Source of the DNA: Neospora caninum Liverpool
Lineage: Eukaryota; Apicomplexa; Conoidasida; Eucoccidiorida; Sarcocystidae
Assembly: GCF_000208865.1 (NCBI RefSeq)
Contig: NC_018386.1
Location: 1,240,001-1,304,000, forward strand
DNA: 64,000 nt
Direction of reading: 5' to 3'
Position 1 is the first letter of the stretch. Each line of letters begins with the position of its first letter. Made by a program: the position numbers and the translations under genes. Below, piece after piece: positions 13,086 to 26,500 of this stretch. The notes beneath the pieces were generated by a model. The model saw nothing but the letters and a program-made list of their open reading frames with translations, was not told the origin of the DNA and made no database searches.

Positions 13086-16000
13086 TCAGGGGGATCCCGA
13101 CGCAGTTGACGCGGAGTGGATACCGCCTTTTAACAAGTGAATCGGCCACGCGCACTGAGGACACACAACAGTCAACCTCATAAATGCGTTTTAGAGATAC
13201 CTCAGAAAATTACCTCATTGCCCAGCGCGGCCCAACGGGCCTCCAGTAGGCATTCGATCGCCTTAAAAACACCTGATGCATCTGCTGTCTTTTCTTCGCC
13301 TTTCTCACGGTGAATGGCTCTGAGATGGAGCTCAAGTAGGCGGACTTCGCGGTCCGGAAGGAGTGAAAACTGGGTCTTTGCTGCTTCCAAGATCGTGTCT
13401 ATACACTCGGGCAAGGCCGCGACGAACGGTACGTTCTCAAGCGAATAGCGAGCTATCCTGTTCACTTCCGTTAGCGTTATTCTTCCACAGGTTTGCGTCG
13501 GCGCACCCTCCGGGTTCGGGGCTGAGCTCGCGCTCTCCCCAAACGCTTCCTCAGCCTGCAGGGACGCGGCGAGGGCGCGGCAAAGGACGCCTCGCTGGTG
13601 TTCGAGCCAGGCAGCTGCCGCGAGAGCGGGAACGACAGCGTTGAGGCGGAGCCCTGCAGCTTCATGCGACAGCAGCCCGTCATCGTCGGGTTGTCCCTCG
13701 TTGCTTTCCCTACGCGCCGCAACGTGCCCGGACTCGGATTCTGCGCTGCGGGGGGTTCTTGCCAACCTACAGGCATCCACATCCCTGCTCCCACTGGGAG
13801 ATACGAACCGCGTAGGAGGGTCCGGTGGAAGTCCACCTCGGCCGTCGTCTACCCGGTTGTCCCCGCCTCGCGACTGGCTAGCTCGGGCATCCGTCAGGCG
13901 GCAGAGCAAGGCGGCGATGGCGGGAACGAGGACTGCCGAGGCTGAACACGAACGGGCATGGCTCTCTGGAGCAGACGCCGTGGCCTGCGCGCCACAGGGA
14001 ACGGAGTCTCTAGACGGCGCACGTTCGGAAGTTGACGAGGACCGCGCGCAGGCACTCAGAGGTCCCAGAGGGTGTACGACGATCCAGTCGGAGAGAAGCG
14101 GCGCCGGCACCCGGTGTAGACATGCGAGCTGCAGAGAAAATGGAGAGCCAAGCGCGACCCACAGGCGTGGATTCTGACTGCATCTAAATCCCAGCCAACT
14201 TAGTGGCACGAAACGCTCGCCGCGCAACTGGGGTGTCGTGGCTCTAGCAAGAATCAGTGAAACGCCAAGACGCCATCCGCCGAGGCGCCTTCCTCCTGCA
14301 GATCCCCGAAGCGATCAAAGCAGTGCCGGGAGTGGAATGCGCTCCTCCCTTCCTATTCCACGAGATACGCCCGACAGTCGACTAATGGAGCAACAGCACC
14401 GCGCTAGCTGCCGTGGACCAAGCCGGACAGACACATGAAACATGCTTGGAGCTCCGATGTTTGCCGTTAGGATGCGTAGACCTACGAGCGCTCGGAGCGC
14501 CACAGCAGCGGCCTGGGCGTCCACGCGAGCGTCTGAAGCGCGCAAGCAGATTTGTAGGACAAGAAGACGGCAGCACTCGAGTCTTTCTCGCTGTATGCCA
14601 GACTCTGTCCCTGAGAGTCCGAGCGAAGCAAGCAACTCGTCCAGCTTGGCCTGTTGGCCCAACGAGCCGACGAGCCGCAGCAGCAGCGCCGCGCAACTGG
14701 TCATGACATCCGATACTTGAGACTGAGTCATCGCACCGAAATTGGCGGCGACCCTGTCGCCCGCTTGGCCGGCCGACGCCAACCCCAGAAGCGGCAGAAG
14801 CTCTGAGAGCAGACTAAGAAGGAACCCGTCAGGCGGAGAGGGAGCCTCCGTTCGGCCGGGCGCGCCAGAGGGAGGCGCCACCGCAGACATGGGGGGAGCC
14901 TGAGGAGCCGGAAGCAGCCCGGTTAAGACAGCTGCATCTTGGAGAACTTGAACAAGTTCCGATACGCCTACAGGAGATGCGTGTCGCCCCCAAGCAGTGT
15001 ACGCCTGCGGCCGCACCACGGCGTCGACCAAACGACGCGCTACACCGTCGATTCCTTCCTCTCCGGAGACTCTCTGGAGATGTCTGGTCGGCGCCACAAG
15101 GCCCGAGGAGGACCCGGACCAAGCCGGGGACGACACGGCCGACGATGCCGCGTCCGGGTTCAGAGGGGGTTCAACGGGCCGTGAAGCGAGTCCGGCGGCC
15201 GCTCCACAGGTCGGCAATAAATCGGACGTGGTCAATCCGGAGACCGGCGTGGGCAAAGGCGAAGCGCGAAGCGGAAGCGCGGGGCAACTTCGCGAGAAGA
15301 GCCTCAGCTGGAGAGCGATGTCGCGATAGAGGAGAGGTACACCCTGGCGAGCGGACGGGAAACGGAGAGGGAAGGCCGAGTGCAGTGAAAGCAACGGGAA
15401 ATCTGCCCCGGGAACGGCACACGCAAAGCAGCGCGCCGGCGCACGAGCAAAGGCACAGCGACATCCCCAGATACGAGAGGAAACGGCGAAAGCGAAGACA
15501 CCCCGGGGCCGCTCCCATTCTGCGTCTGGCCTCCCAGCGGCTCTCAAGAATACCGCCTACGAACGTCTACACGTCCCTCCAAATCAGGTACGTGGATACC
15601 AAAAGTGCGTATACAGAAGTGCATGCACGGGCGTCTCTCTGACTTCGGAAAAGGAGGTGACTGCACCAGGCGCGTGCGCCACCGCCGAATGCGCAACGAA
15701 GCTTCAGGGAAAGTCGTAGCTGTCTCGGTAGCCGCGAGAACCTGGCCATCCCACGAAAGCGTTTCCCAACACCTCCCCCCCCCCCCCCCCCGCCCCCCTT
15801 CCCCACAGCACTGTGTACCCTTCGCGCGAATCGCCAGATCTCCGTTACCTTGATCAATGCCGCCTCGAGCTCCAGGAGGCAGCCTCTCTTGTCGGTCAGA
15901 AGCTGGCTGAGGTGCTGCCGTCGCGGGAGCATTTGCGCCTGGTAGGCGCTCCGTGCGGCTCGGAGGAGCGTGACGAGATGTCCACACTCAAAGCGCGTCC

Positions 16001-18917
16001 GGCGGCCGGGCTCCAGAAGGAGGCCCAGCGCGCCTGCCGCCAGGCGCCCGAGAGTGTCTTGTCGCTCTTGCAGAAGTTGCCGGCGGCGTTGCTTGGCCTC
16101 GCGGCGGCTCTCGCAGGTGCCGCGCGAAGCCTCGTGTCCCCCCGAAGACGGAATGAAGAACGCGAACGAGGTGGCCGAGAAGGATAAACTGTCTGCGACA
16201 CGTGGCGCCGTGGCAGCCTCCACCAGATGCAAGAGCACTCGAGAAGGGAGGTGCGGCAGGTTCGGCAGGAGAAACTGAAGGTCACGCAGGGAGGCATGCA
16301 AAGGAGGGACATGCGAATGAACCGACGAGGCAACAACGAAGATCGCGCTGCTTCCGTTCCTTCACTGAAACCGGAGTATGACGACCTGCCCTCTTGGGCC
16401 CAGCCGAGGGGCAAAGCGCGAGCAGCTTACCAGCGCTCCAGCTGTCGCACGAACGTTTCGGCAACCGAATGAGAACCCGAATCTCCTCCCTGCCAGCGGC
16501 GCATTTGCCTCCTCACGATATAGCTCGATACGGGAGAGCTACAAGTTGTGCATGCACGTGTTCATATACGCAGGCAACCGCGTGCCCACCGTTACTGCGT
16601 TTGCTCCTCTGAAGGACATCCTTCGGGAGACCCGTGACAGCCACGCGTTTGGAACAGGGATCCTTACGGAACCCAGCGCCTGCCTCAAAAATGCTCCAGC
16701 TCTTGAAACCCATCCCCAGTTCGAGGCTTCACACGTCACCCTTTTGCACGTTCGCGACTCGGCTTTTCTGCTAGGCACACGAACGCAGCTGCCGCACGTG
16801 CGACGAAATTCGCCTGCACGCGTGTCTGCTCTCGTCAGAGGGCTGCCCACAACGTCGTCCACCTCTGCGCTGAACACCTGCAAACGCGTTTCGTATCCAA
16901 CTACCATGGCGCGCGACTGTGTCTGAACGCGCGGGATGCAACCTGAGTTCGAGGTTCTTCTCACCGCTTGACAGAAAATCGGGAGCGCCTGCTGCTGCAT
17001 CCCGGGGGGTCCGACGCGCTCCCAGAGCCCCATCCCCTGCAGCAACAGCGACGCCATGAGCCGTTCTTTTTCCTGGCTTCGCCAGCTTGTCGCCTGGCCG
17101 CCCTGCCTCCGCAATGCGTTCTTCGAGTCGCGCGGATACTCCAAGCGAGTGTGGCTCGTGCAAAGCGGCAAGTCGGTCGTTCTGCGACTTTCAGAGGCAG
17201 CCGGAATCGCTGCTCTTTTGGCCCCCGAAACGTTGCCGCTGCGGTCGCCCGCGGCGTCCCGCCTCATCACCAGCTGCCGCAGACTCGGGCCTCCAAGCCG
17301 CACAACGATCTGCTCCGCCGCCCAAACGAAGAGCCGTTCGTCAGGTATCCCGGCAGCAGAGAGAGCCGGGGGGAGCGCGGCCAGCTCCTCGTCGGGCAGA
17401 AGCGGCGCGAGAAGAGGCGCGTGCCGCTCGAGTTCGCCTTGCTGCTTCCGCATTCCCTCAAGCAAAAGGAAAAACCCTGCCTGAGCTCGCACAGTGGCTG
17501 CATGCGATAAGACAGAGAGCGAGGCCATCGTTTGCCACGCACGCACCATCATCCCGGACTCCACCAGCGCACGCCGCTCCCTCAGAAGTCGGTCCTGTGC
17601 GGCCTTCGCAGCCTTCCGAACGACAGCGAGAGAGGCCGCCGTGCAGCTGAGGCGACGGCTGACCGGCAGGGAGCCTTCGCGCATCTGCCGTTTTCGAAGC
17701 AGCTGCGCATGCAGCGTCGATGACGCGATTTCCACCAGATGGCGGAGACTTATCTGGCGAATTCGGCCGTCCTGAAGCAACGCATTTGCCGCCGCAGCGG
17801 CGGTCCCAGCGTCGATGGATCCGAACGCCTGCAGCGCACGCGCAGTCGCTGCAAATTCGTCGTCGGTCAAAGAGGCCCAGTGTTCCGTCCTGTGCAGCAG
17901 GCTGACCGTCAGGTCTAGGAACGACGACAAATGCGGCAGGCTTTGGAAGCACCCTCGCGAAGATTCGCCAAGCAGAGCGAGGTACGCGCCGCACGCAGCC
18001 AAGGGCGGAACGAGCGCGACGATCTCGGGAAGCAGCTGGGAGGCTGCTGTCTCCAAAGCGCCGGTATGAGCCGTGTCGGTGCAAAGCGGCTGTCCATCGA
18101 CATGGGGAGCACTCAAGGGCGAAGAACCCGCGACGCACTTGACGGTCGCGACCGCCTCCCTGGCGATACGCTCCACTCTCTCAACTAAAGACGGGGTGAA
18201 GGCTGCCTGCCGTGTGTTCCGCGGAGTGTCCAACTCGCGCTGGAGCTCTAACGCGGGCGAGTGTTGTGAGGGCTCCCAGAAGGAATGGGGCAGAGACGTC
18301 GCTTCGCTCGCTAACTGAAGCAAATGCATGCGCGCCTCAGACACTTCCAGGGGACAGGAACTTTGCGCAAGGTCCAAGGGCGAAGGAGAGCCAGCCCTTC
18401 TCTGATGGTCTGCTGGGGACGGGGAGACTGGAGGCCCGCGCTCTGCAGAGACGGACGCGGGAGGCGGAGGCGACGGGGGAGAGAGAGGAGACGGGACGAA
18501 CGACGAGGAAGAGAACGAGGCACGAGCTCGAGAAGAAGGCGTCTTCGAGGTCGACGGTGGAAGACCGAAAGAAGACCTCGCGCGAAGCGAGCGAGGCGAA
18601 ACACTGGACGCAGCGGAAGTTCCCGTATGCAGACGAGCAGGCGAGGCAAACGGGGAGCATGATGACGACAGACTCGAGACCCTTGACAGACACGGCCGCA
18701 GGCTCGGCCCGTATGCCAATGCAGACGCGGCACGCGAGAGTGGCGAACCTGAACCCAGCAGCGGTGCACTGCAAGGCCGTGGAGAAGCAAGCGACAGAGC
18801 GAAAGAGCGGGAATCTGGAGTCGACGATGACAGACGCTGAGAGCCGACCGAGCAAGGAGAAGGAGAGAACAGCGAAGGGAAACGACTGTTGTCAAATGCA
18901 GCACATAGACACTTCAT
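13086..18917 (-). CDS. Large alpha-helical repeat protein, probably organellar RNA-binding (HPR-like)
   Basis: Resolved exons are 18917-16965 (651 codons), 16274-15849 (142 codons) and one starting at 15343. A further exon ends at a donor at 13214, and a 59-base intron leads to a short last exon 13154-13086. The junction between the third and fourth exons (about 14.2-14.5 kb) is not resolved. The N-terminus (MKCLCAAFDNSRF, then Ser/Arg-rich with few acids) looks like an organelle-targeting extension. About 300 Ser/Pro-rich residues follow. After that come repeated amphipathic helices rich in Leu and Ala, such as LTDDEFAATARALQAFGSI and ISLRHLVEIASSTLHAQLL, typical of heptatricopeptide-like proteins of apicomplexan mitochondria. 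No RAP domain was found at the C-terminus. An alternative ATG at 19247 is also in frame. Coding is firm; the function is inferred from repeat style and from its RAP-domain neighbour. Confidence 0.6.
15774..15800. repeat. Poly-C tract
   Basis: A run of cytosines broken by a single G, inside the intron between the second and third exons of the helical-repeat gene. Confidence 0.9.
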
Positions 18918-20536
18918 CGGGTCCGGTTGCTGGTAAGTGGAGCGAGAAATGCGGCAATGAGGCACGTCGAGCAGACGGGATGCTTCGCAGGTGAGCTCGT
19001 GCTGCCCACCTTCTTCGTGCTCCTCCCCTGGTTTCCCTGCTACGGGCCATTCTCGTAAACCTCGCCTCTGCGCAGGAGGCGCAACTGCTCTTCCGTCTCC
19101 GCTCCATCCTTCCCTTCTTCCGGTTGTCTTCCTCCTTCCGCATGCTTCCCTCGACGCCTCTTTCCCCCCCTGGTTGGGCCAACCGGGCGCGCTGCCACGA
19201 GGCACAGGCTGCCGCCTGAGGGCGGGTGCGGCCTTCCAGGTCCACATGCTGAACTCCAATCGCGCGAACGAGGAGAGACGCGCGAACGAGGAGAAAAGAC
19301 GCAAGGAAACGCGGGGGAGACGGAAAAGGGACGACCGAGAGCACGTGGCGGAGAGGCAAGGAGAGAGAGAACGCGAAAGGGAACAGAGCACGGTGAGAGT
19401 CTCTGCCTCGAAAAGCAGAGAGTCTTAGGTCGGAGACAACACGCAGCGGGGCTGGGATGCAGTGAAGGGCCAGGACGAGAGGAGAGGCGATGACGAGGAC
19501 AGCAACTTGAAGTGTGAAGTTGCCTTTTTGGAGGGTAGGATCCAGAAAAGCCGGAGGCTCATGGTGAGCGGCAGAGCAGCCATGAGTATGGACTCAAGAG
19601 CCGGCACGAGTTGTGAGTGTCGAGTCGAAAGGCACGGAAGGCCAGCAGAAAAAATACGTGCATGCTGCGGAGAAGCAAAGAGTAGCGGTGAAGAAAGCAG
19701 AAGACGCGGCGAAAAGGAAAGCGCCGTTCGTCTGTTGATTCTTCTCCAGGGAACGGGTTCTTGCCTTCGCTGTGTCTGAAGCCTTTCCCAGTCGATCTGT
19801 CATCTGCGACGTTGCGCAGCGCTCATCGACATCCCCACTTGGGGTCTTGAGCGGTTTCCTGCCCAGGGTGTTGCCGAAATACCGGGACGGCCGAACCTCT
19901 CTTTTTTCTTCCTATCACTTTCTCCCGGTGTTGCCTTGCTCTTTGAGAGAGCCCAAAGGATGCTTTGTTTGCGGTTGAGGTTTCTGGTCACTTGACTATC
20001 TGCCGCGGTCCGGCTGTCTAGACAGTTGCATGCACATGCACAGCCGTTGGCACGAAATCTTGACCTCACGCACACTCTCCAATGAGCTTCGTCCACAGAT
20101 TTTTTGTCGTCCACTCTCTGACCGAGTCGCCTCCTGCGTGCTCGACTCTTCTCGGTGCGTTTCCCATCTTTTCGTGGCGTCTCGAAAAGACGAGAAGGGC
20201 GTTTCGCTCTTGCCCTGTAGTCCGGAGTGCTGGTGATTGGCGGCTCGCGGTTCCGCCAGCGGAACGCAGTAGTTCTGTGACAGGCGAGTCGCGAAAAAGT
20301 GGCATGCGTCTGCCGTCTCCTGGTGAGTTGATTTCATAGCGAGAATCGAAAACGGCGACACAGAAAAAGGGCTAGATCTCAGGACTGGAATTGAGCAGAA
20401 ACAGAATCCGCGGCTTTTTTTTTCGCGCAGGGCCACACGAGAAGCTGGCGACGTTCCGGGGAGGAACATCCAGATTTCCTCGCTTTTCGGAGAGCACGAT
20501 GTGCCTTGCTCGCGTCGAACCGAACCAAAGTGCAAG
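18918..20536. promoter_or_regulatory. Shared head-to-head promoter region of two organellar RNA-binding genes
   Basis: About 1.6 kb separates the start codons of the helical-repeat gene (minus) and the RAP gene (plus). It contains TGCATGCA at 20027-20034, the palindromic form of the TGCATGC motif common in coccidian promoters. No convincing separate gene is seen. The function of the motif here is inferred. Confidence 0.4.
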
Positions 20537-20540
20537 ATGA
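20499..20540 (+). other. Upstream ORF overlapping the RAP gene start codon
   Basis: An ATG at 20499 opens a 13-codon reading frame whose TGA (20538-20540) overlaps the RAP gene's ATG (20537-20539) as ATGA. If the transcript starts upstream, it could dampen translation or act by termination-reinitiation. No transcript start is known. Confidence 0.4.
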
Positions 20541-23500
20541 AGGCGCTGGCACTCGCCGCACGTCGGTCTGGGCGGAGAAGCGGGCGACCAGAGGTGCGGA
20601 GCCGGCGGAGAGAACCTCAATTCAATGCCCATCAATTCGCTGGCGAAACAAGAAGGGGCGTCAGTCCTTTTTCGAGAAACTTCGAAGGAGTGGAAAAGGA
20701 AAGAGCAAAGGGTTATGAGTCGCTGGAAGGTGTGGATACATCTGCCTCAGCTTCCACTCCACGTAGCCTGTCTTGGTCTGCTTCTTCGTCTGTATGTTCT
20801 TCGGTTCCCGGCTTTTCCCCCTTCTTCGACAAGACCCTGTTCGTCTACGGTTCTGGTCTTGCCTCGAGGGACTATTCCGAATCTCCTGTCTGTGGTTCTC
20901 GCTCTTCGTCGCTTCGCGCGGTTCGTGACTCTCCTGCGTCCGCGTACTCTATGCCACCGTCTCTCTCGCCTCCTTGCTCCTGTCTTCAGCAATCCTCTCC
21001 TGCTCTGGCGTCTTGCCTTTCCGCGCTTTCCTCACGGTTCCCGCCTCGCCGGGCAGCGACATCTCTTTCGTGTTTTCCTTCCTCTTCGGCTGCACGGGTG
21101 TCCTCGTCGCCTGTTCCTTTGTATGTATCGACGTCTCCTTTTTCTTCTCGCCTGTTTTCTTCCTTCCTGCCTCTCTCACGCGCGTTTCCAGCTCGTCACT
21201 CGTCTCGGCACAATGCTTCCTGCCGTTTGTCTTCGACGGGCTCCATGTGTTTGCCATCGCTCCGTCCCCGCTCTTCCGATTCATCGCCATCTCTCCCTCT
21301 CTTCTCTCACTGTTCTCCGTACATGTCGCTGTCTCTCTCTTTTCCCAAGTTCTCGTCGGCCTCTGCACACTGGTCTCTTCCGGTAGTCTCTTCCTCGTCG
21401 TCCGCGTGCTCGCCGCCTGCGTCTTCCTCTTCCGCTGCTATGCGCGACTCCTCGTCGGCCTCCCCGGCGTCCATTTCCGTCACGCTTGCTGCGCAGGAGC
21501 GTCTCGCCATCACAGCGCCGTCAGCAGCGTCGTTGCCGCCTTCCTCTTCTCTTCTCACGCGTCGCCAAGACCAGGCGGACCGTCTCCTTCAGGCGATTGC
21601 AGAGCTGACAACCATGGACGACTGTCTCGCGTTCTTCTCCGACAACAGAAACCAGTTGCGGCCCAACGTCTTTCTTGCTCTTCTGAAGCGCATGCAGTTG
21701 ATTGCGACCGCGCATCTGGCGAAACAAGCGTCAAGGAGTGACGCGAAGAAGATGAAGCGAATAGCTCACGGCCAGTCTGCTGTGTGTGACAACGCGGAGT
21801 GCCCACCGGAGTCCTCGCAGGAGTGTTCTTCCTCGACTCCATCTGGTGTGCGCCCGCCTCGTCCAAATGTCTTTCGCGCCTACTTTCACAGGCATCCGCG
21901 GTTTCGAGAGGTACAACGGCTTCTCCTAAGCAAAGTCGACTCGTTTCCCGTGGCAGATCTTCTCTCAGCCCTTGACATCCTTCAGCAACTGAACGTTTGC
22001 CCGCGCCTTCTCCTTCGCGCCGCTGCGCCTCTGCTTCTCCAGGAGCTGCCCCGGCTCTCTCTCGAGCAGGTCGTCCAACTCCTTGCGGTGTACGTCCACC
22101 CCAACAGCTCCGGTCCGCACGGCCAGCCCAGCATGGGTGCCGGTGCCTCCACTGTCGCGAGAGAAGTGACGCATTGGCTGCATGCATGCGGTGGACGCCT
22201 AGGAAAACTGGGTAGCGGGCTCCTCGCTGACCTCGCCGACGCGGGAAGTCGGATGCCCATTAATCAAGTGGCCCTTTTGCGGCTCCTCCTTTCACCAGTC
22301 CGGCAGCGCATGCATACCATGAACGCCAGTAAGAAAAGCAGAACCGCATTTGCCCCGCCCCCTAGCACACGTCCGAGGAAGGCGGTGGCTTTAGTAGGTA
22401 GATACACGACGAAACCGTGCATCCTAGCGGGAGGTAAATAACTCTAACTCCAGTGATACAGTCCTCGACTTTTTTCCGAACAAAACGACGCACGCCGGCC
22501 CCAACAGGCCGATACGGCACAGCAAGCGAAAGGCGCACGTCGCGCGGTGCGGAGAGGCAGAACCACACATGGAGATAACGAGACGGGGCACACCAAGGGC
22601 AATGGTAATGCATCTTGAGGGTGAACGGAGGTCTGCAGAGTTGCTGAATGTTTTTTTCGCCAACTGCACAAAGGGCATGCAGGCGTGCGTGAGCATCGCG
22701 TGGTGCGCCTGCCGGCCGTTTTGTCTCTGTTCCGGCTGTCCATTTGGTTTTCGGCCGTGGCTGGCCTCATCGGTCGCTGCGTCTGGTCCAACCTTCCTGG
22801 GGGCTAAGCATGCACTGCCCAGACACCGTCACCGAGGCCGGCCCGTTTCTCCGCGTGTGCTCTAGACAATCTTGCCGACACAATGTATGATTTTTTTATT
22901 TCTGCATGTGTGCACATCGGCAAGTCAGCAGACCGTGGGCTAGCACACAGGCCATGTGCGTCGATTGCCACTGTCACGGCCACGCCACAAGGTGTCCGAG
23001 GCGCCAGCTGGTCCTCTGTTTCGGTGCGTCATCTGCAGTAACTCATTCGGTTTCCTGCGGGTAATGTCTGTGTTGTCTCCCCTGCGCGTCGACTTCAGAG
23101 CAGCTTTCCCTGGTTCTGCATGCGTACGCCAAGCATCCGAGCGCAGGCGATGATTTTGTGCTTCACCAGGGGCTTACGCTTCTCCTTTCTCGCCACTCGA
23201 TTCCCGCCATGTCGCTTCCCGCGACGCTTCGGTGTGTCTGGGCTGCAGCCGCGGCGTGTGGCCCGAGCAGCGTCGGATGCCCAGGGCGCAGCGCCGCTCC
23301 TTCGCTTCAGAGACAACAACACAGTGAACACTTGAAGCTTTTGGAACTCCTTCTGAAGCGTGCGGAGCCTGCTCTCCTGCGACAAGCAGATCAACTCGAC
23401 GGCCAGGCGGTCGCTACACTCGTCTGGGCATGCAGTCGAGGGAGTGCTTGTCTCGGATCTCCCGCGCTGCTTCAAATGCTTCACCGCCGAACTCTGAGGG

Positions 23501-26500
23501 TCCATTGTCAGATGAGTCCGCAAGGTAAGAAGATCAGAGGCCGCTCAACTGGTGGGGGGCAGGTTGGGACGCTGAAGGCGAGCGGACGAGGAAGCCGCAC
23601 TCCCCGTTTCCTTTTGCCCGCGTGACAGACAGGATCTGCGAATGGCCTTTGGAGAATCAGCGACACTTTGTGGACATACCAAGAAGACAAGAAAGCCTCC
23701 ATCTTGTGCGTTGCGTAGAGCGTCGTCGCCCAGCCTTAACGTGCTTTGTGTGTGCCTGACTCTTGCTTCCGATGGTCTCCTCTTAGGCCTGTCAAACACC
23801 CTCTGGGGCTTTGCCACCACACTCGGTCGCATTGTCGATATCCGGTCATCTTCCGAGGGAGACGGCACTCCAGCGCGCGTGTCTGACGGAGGCACAGACA
23901 GCCGCAGTGCCTCGCCTCCGCAAAGGCTACAGAGGTCTGCCGACGACTCTGCAGAAGCGAACGACTTTGCGACTCCGTCCCTTCCGTCTCCTCTCGGCAG
24001 CCGAAGCACACGATCGAACGGGGATGTTTCCGATTCGAAAGCCCCTGCCTCGTCTGTGAGCGGAGAGGCTCTCTGCGTCGCTCTCCTTCAGCATGTGGAG
24101 CCTCAGGTGCTGCGGTCTCTAGCTCGGTTTGAGCCGCAAGACTTGGCAGTCCTGTCGGCAGCCTACGCCTTGCTCCGCTGTGGGAGCGAGGCGCTGCACG
24201 CCTCCGTACAGCAACTGATCACGGAAAACTGGGCAGAGGAACTGAGTGCCGACCAGCTGGTGCGAATTGTGCATGCGTATGCCGTTCTACGTGGGAGCAG
24301 TCGCATGTTCAGCGCTATCCAAGTCAATCTCCTGCGACGGCTTGAAACCTTCACCGTCCATGGCCTCTGCGACGTCGTTTGGAGCTACGTGGTTATGCGT
24401 TATCTGGACGCCCAGTTTCTAGAGGTGAGGCCGCTCGACGGGCGCGAGGCGCATCTTGTAAGCAAATCTCGCAGGGAACGTCTCTGGGGACTCTCAGGGA
24501 TGTTTCAAACGTCGGGAAGGCCTGACGGCGTCGCAACCTTCCTTCGCCCAACGTACACTGGGGCAGCTGCGTCGATGGTGGAATCCCCTGGAGTTACCGA
24601 CTCCGATACCGGGAGGGAAAGCAGCAAGCTCTCTCCGCGTGCTGCCTTTGTGTTCAGATGTGCCTCTCCCTTATCCCCCTCGACCGAGTGGCTGGTGACG
24701 ATCGATGCGCCTTGCTTTACCCTGCGGCTTCGGAGATTGCGCTAGGTGGGGTTCGAGCCTTGTGTCATCCCCCGCTCATTAGGCATCTCTGAGCTTTTGC
24801 AAAAGGGACTGGTTGTTCAGCAGCATCGCCACCTACAAGCCGTTACAAGGGAGGCGTCGTGCGTCCAGCCAATGGGAAAACGCGTATTTTGCTCTTCTCG
24901 CCCTCGCGCCTGGCGCAACAGACTGTGTCGTCTATCGCGACGCTGCGAGCGGCATGTCGATGCCTGACGGTGTTTTGCGTGCGTTGCCTTCCTTCTCAGC
25001 ATTGCCTACGATGGACCAAATTCGTCTCCAACGCATGCGCAAGTACACTCGAGGTGAGGACCCAGCGTGAGTGCTTGAGGAAAACGGAAAGCAACGAGGC
25101 AGGCATCGCTTTGTTCTTTGTCTGAGTGCTGCAGCCATCAGCGTTCCATGGTTACCTAGGTGTGCAGCTGTGTCACACGGTGCTGTACAAATTACGAGTT
25201 CGCGCAATCTGGTTGTATGCACGATGATGATGTTCCCCCAGAGGTGTAAGAGCCACGATTGTGCATGTCCCAGCGAGCAATTGTGGATCCGCAGTTTGAC
25301 TTGTTTGTCCTCGACGGTCTCTGTAAGGTAGGGACCATGGGTTCGCCTGTCACTGAGGCATTCCTCGTTTTTTGTCTTTGTCTCCGCTGGAAAGAGATGA
25401 CGGAATCTCGTTGAAACGTTGAAAGTCTGGCCTATGTGTCAACTTGTTCAAGCAACAGTAAATGGCTGATTTTGCTTCTGATCGGATGACGTAAAACAGC
25501 GTGTGTCGTCGGGCGCTTAGCAGCGGTGCCCATCCATCAAGGCCCTTGTTTGTGTTACGCCTGCATGCGACTGTGCAGAGGCTTTCTGGGAGACGCAGCT
25601 GTTTGACTTCCCTTCCGCCTTCGCCGCCTCAGTTGCCCAGAGTAGGCTACCAACGTGGAACGGAGCTGTCGATCAACACAAACCGTCGTTGTCGTAAGGG
25701 TGGGCTTCGCGAAGACCTAGGCAAACGCTGCATCCCACAGAGTGTCGCGTTTTTGCTGACGCGCTGTCGTTTTTCCGGTTGTCGTAGGTGTCCTTAGTGG
25801 ATTCAGCCGACTTGCGGTCGCGTATCTGTGAAGAGATAACTCCACTCTTTCGCGGCCCCCTGTTTTGTACCGTTTCTCGCTCGTTTCATCCTTTGTTTCG
25901 CCTGTGCAGCCGCTCGCCTGTTACGGGGCCTGCCCTCTGTGTCCAGCCCCGCCTCTGTGGGGTCCAACAAGACTCGTGTGGGAGAGACCGCAGGCGAGCT
26001 TCTGGACGATGACAGCGACGAGATCGCACCGGGGAACGAGACGAGCACCGCCTCTATCGACGGCACTTCTGGATTTCCCTTGGGTGCGAATGGTGTTGCT
26101 GAAGCATTCGACTTTGAAGGGTACTTGATAGATGTGTGGTTGCAGCAAACGTCTGAAAAAATGAGTACAAGTCGCCTAGAAGACGAGGACACGAGTGGCG
26201 TTTCAAACGATCAGACGATATCTGCAGAGAGCGTCCACAACATTTCTGAAGCGGCGGAGGACAACGAGAGGTTCAAGGCCCTACTGGAGGGTGGCGTGGC
26301 TGTACTCTGTCACACACATGCAACTGTACACCGAGAGACGGGGAAGCCGCTGGGGCCAGCTATCATGCGCCACCGGTACCTCAAACGAAGGAGTAAGCAA
26401 CGGAGGGCCGTGGGCGGGTCTCTCGATACGTTGTCTTCCAGACGCGTCCAGGAAACAACCGCTGAAGAAATTTTTCCAGTGTCAAGTACTCTAATCTTAC

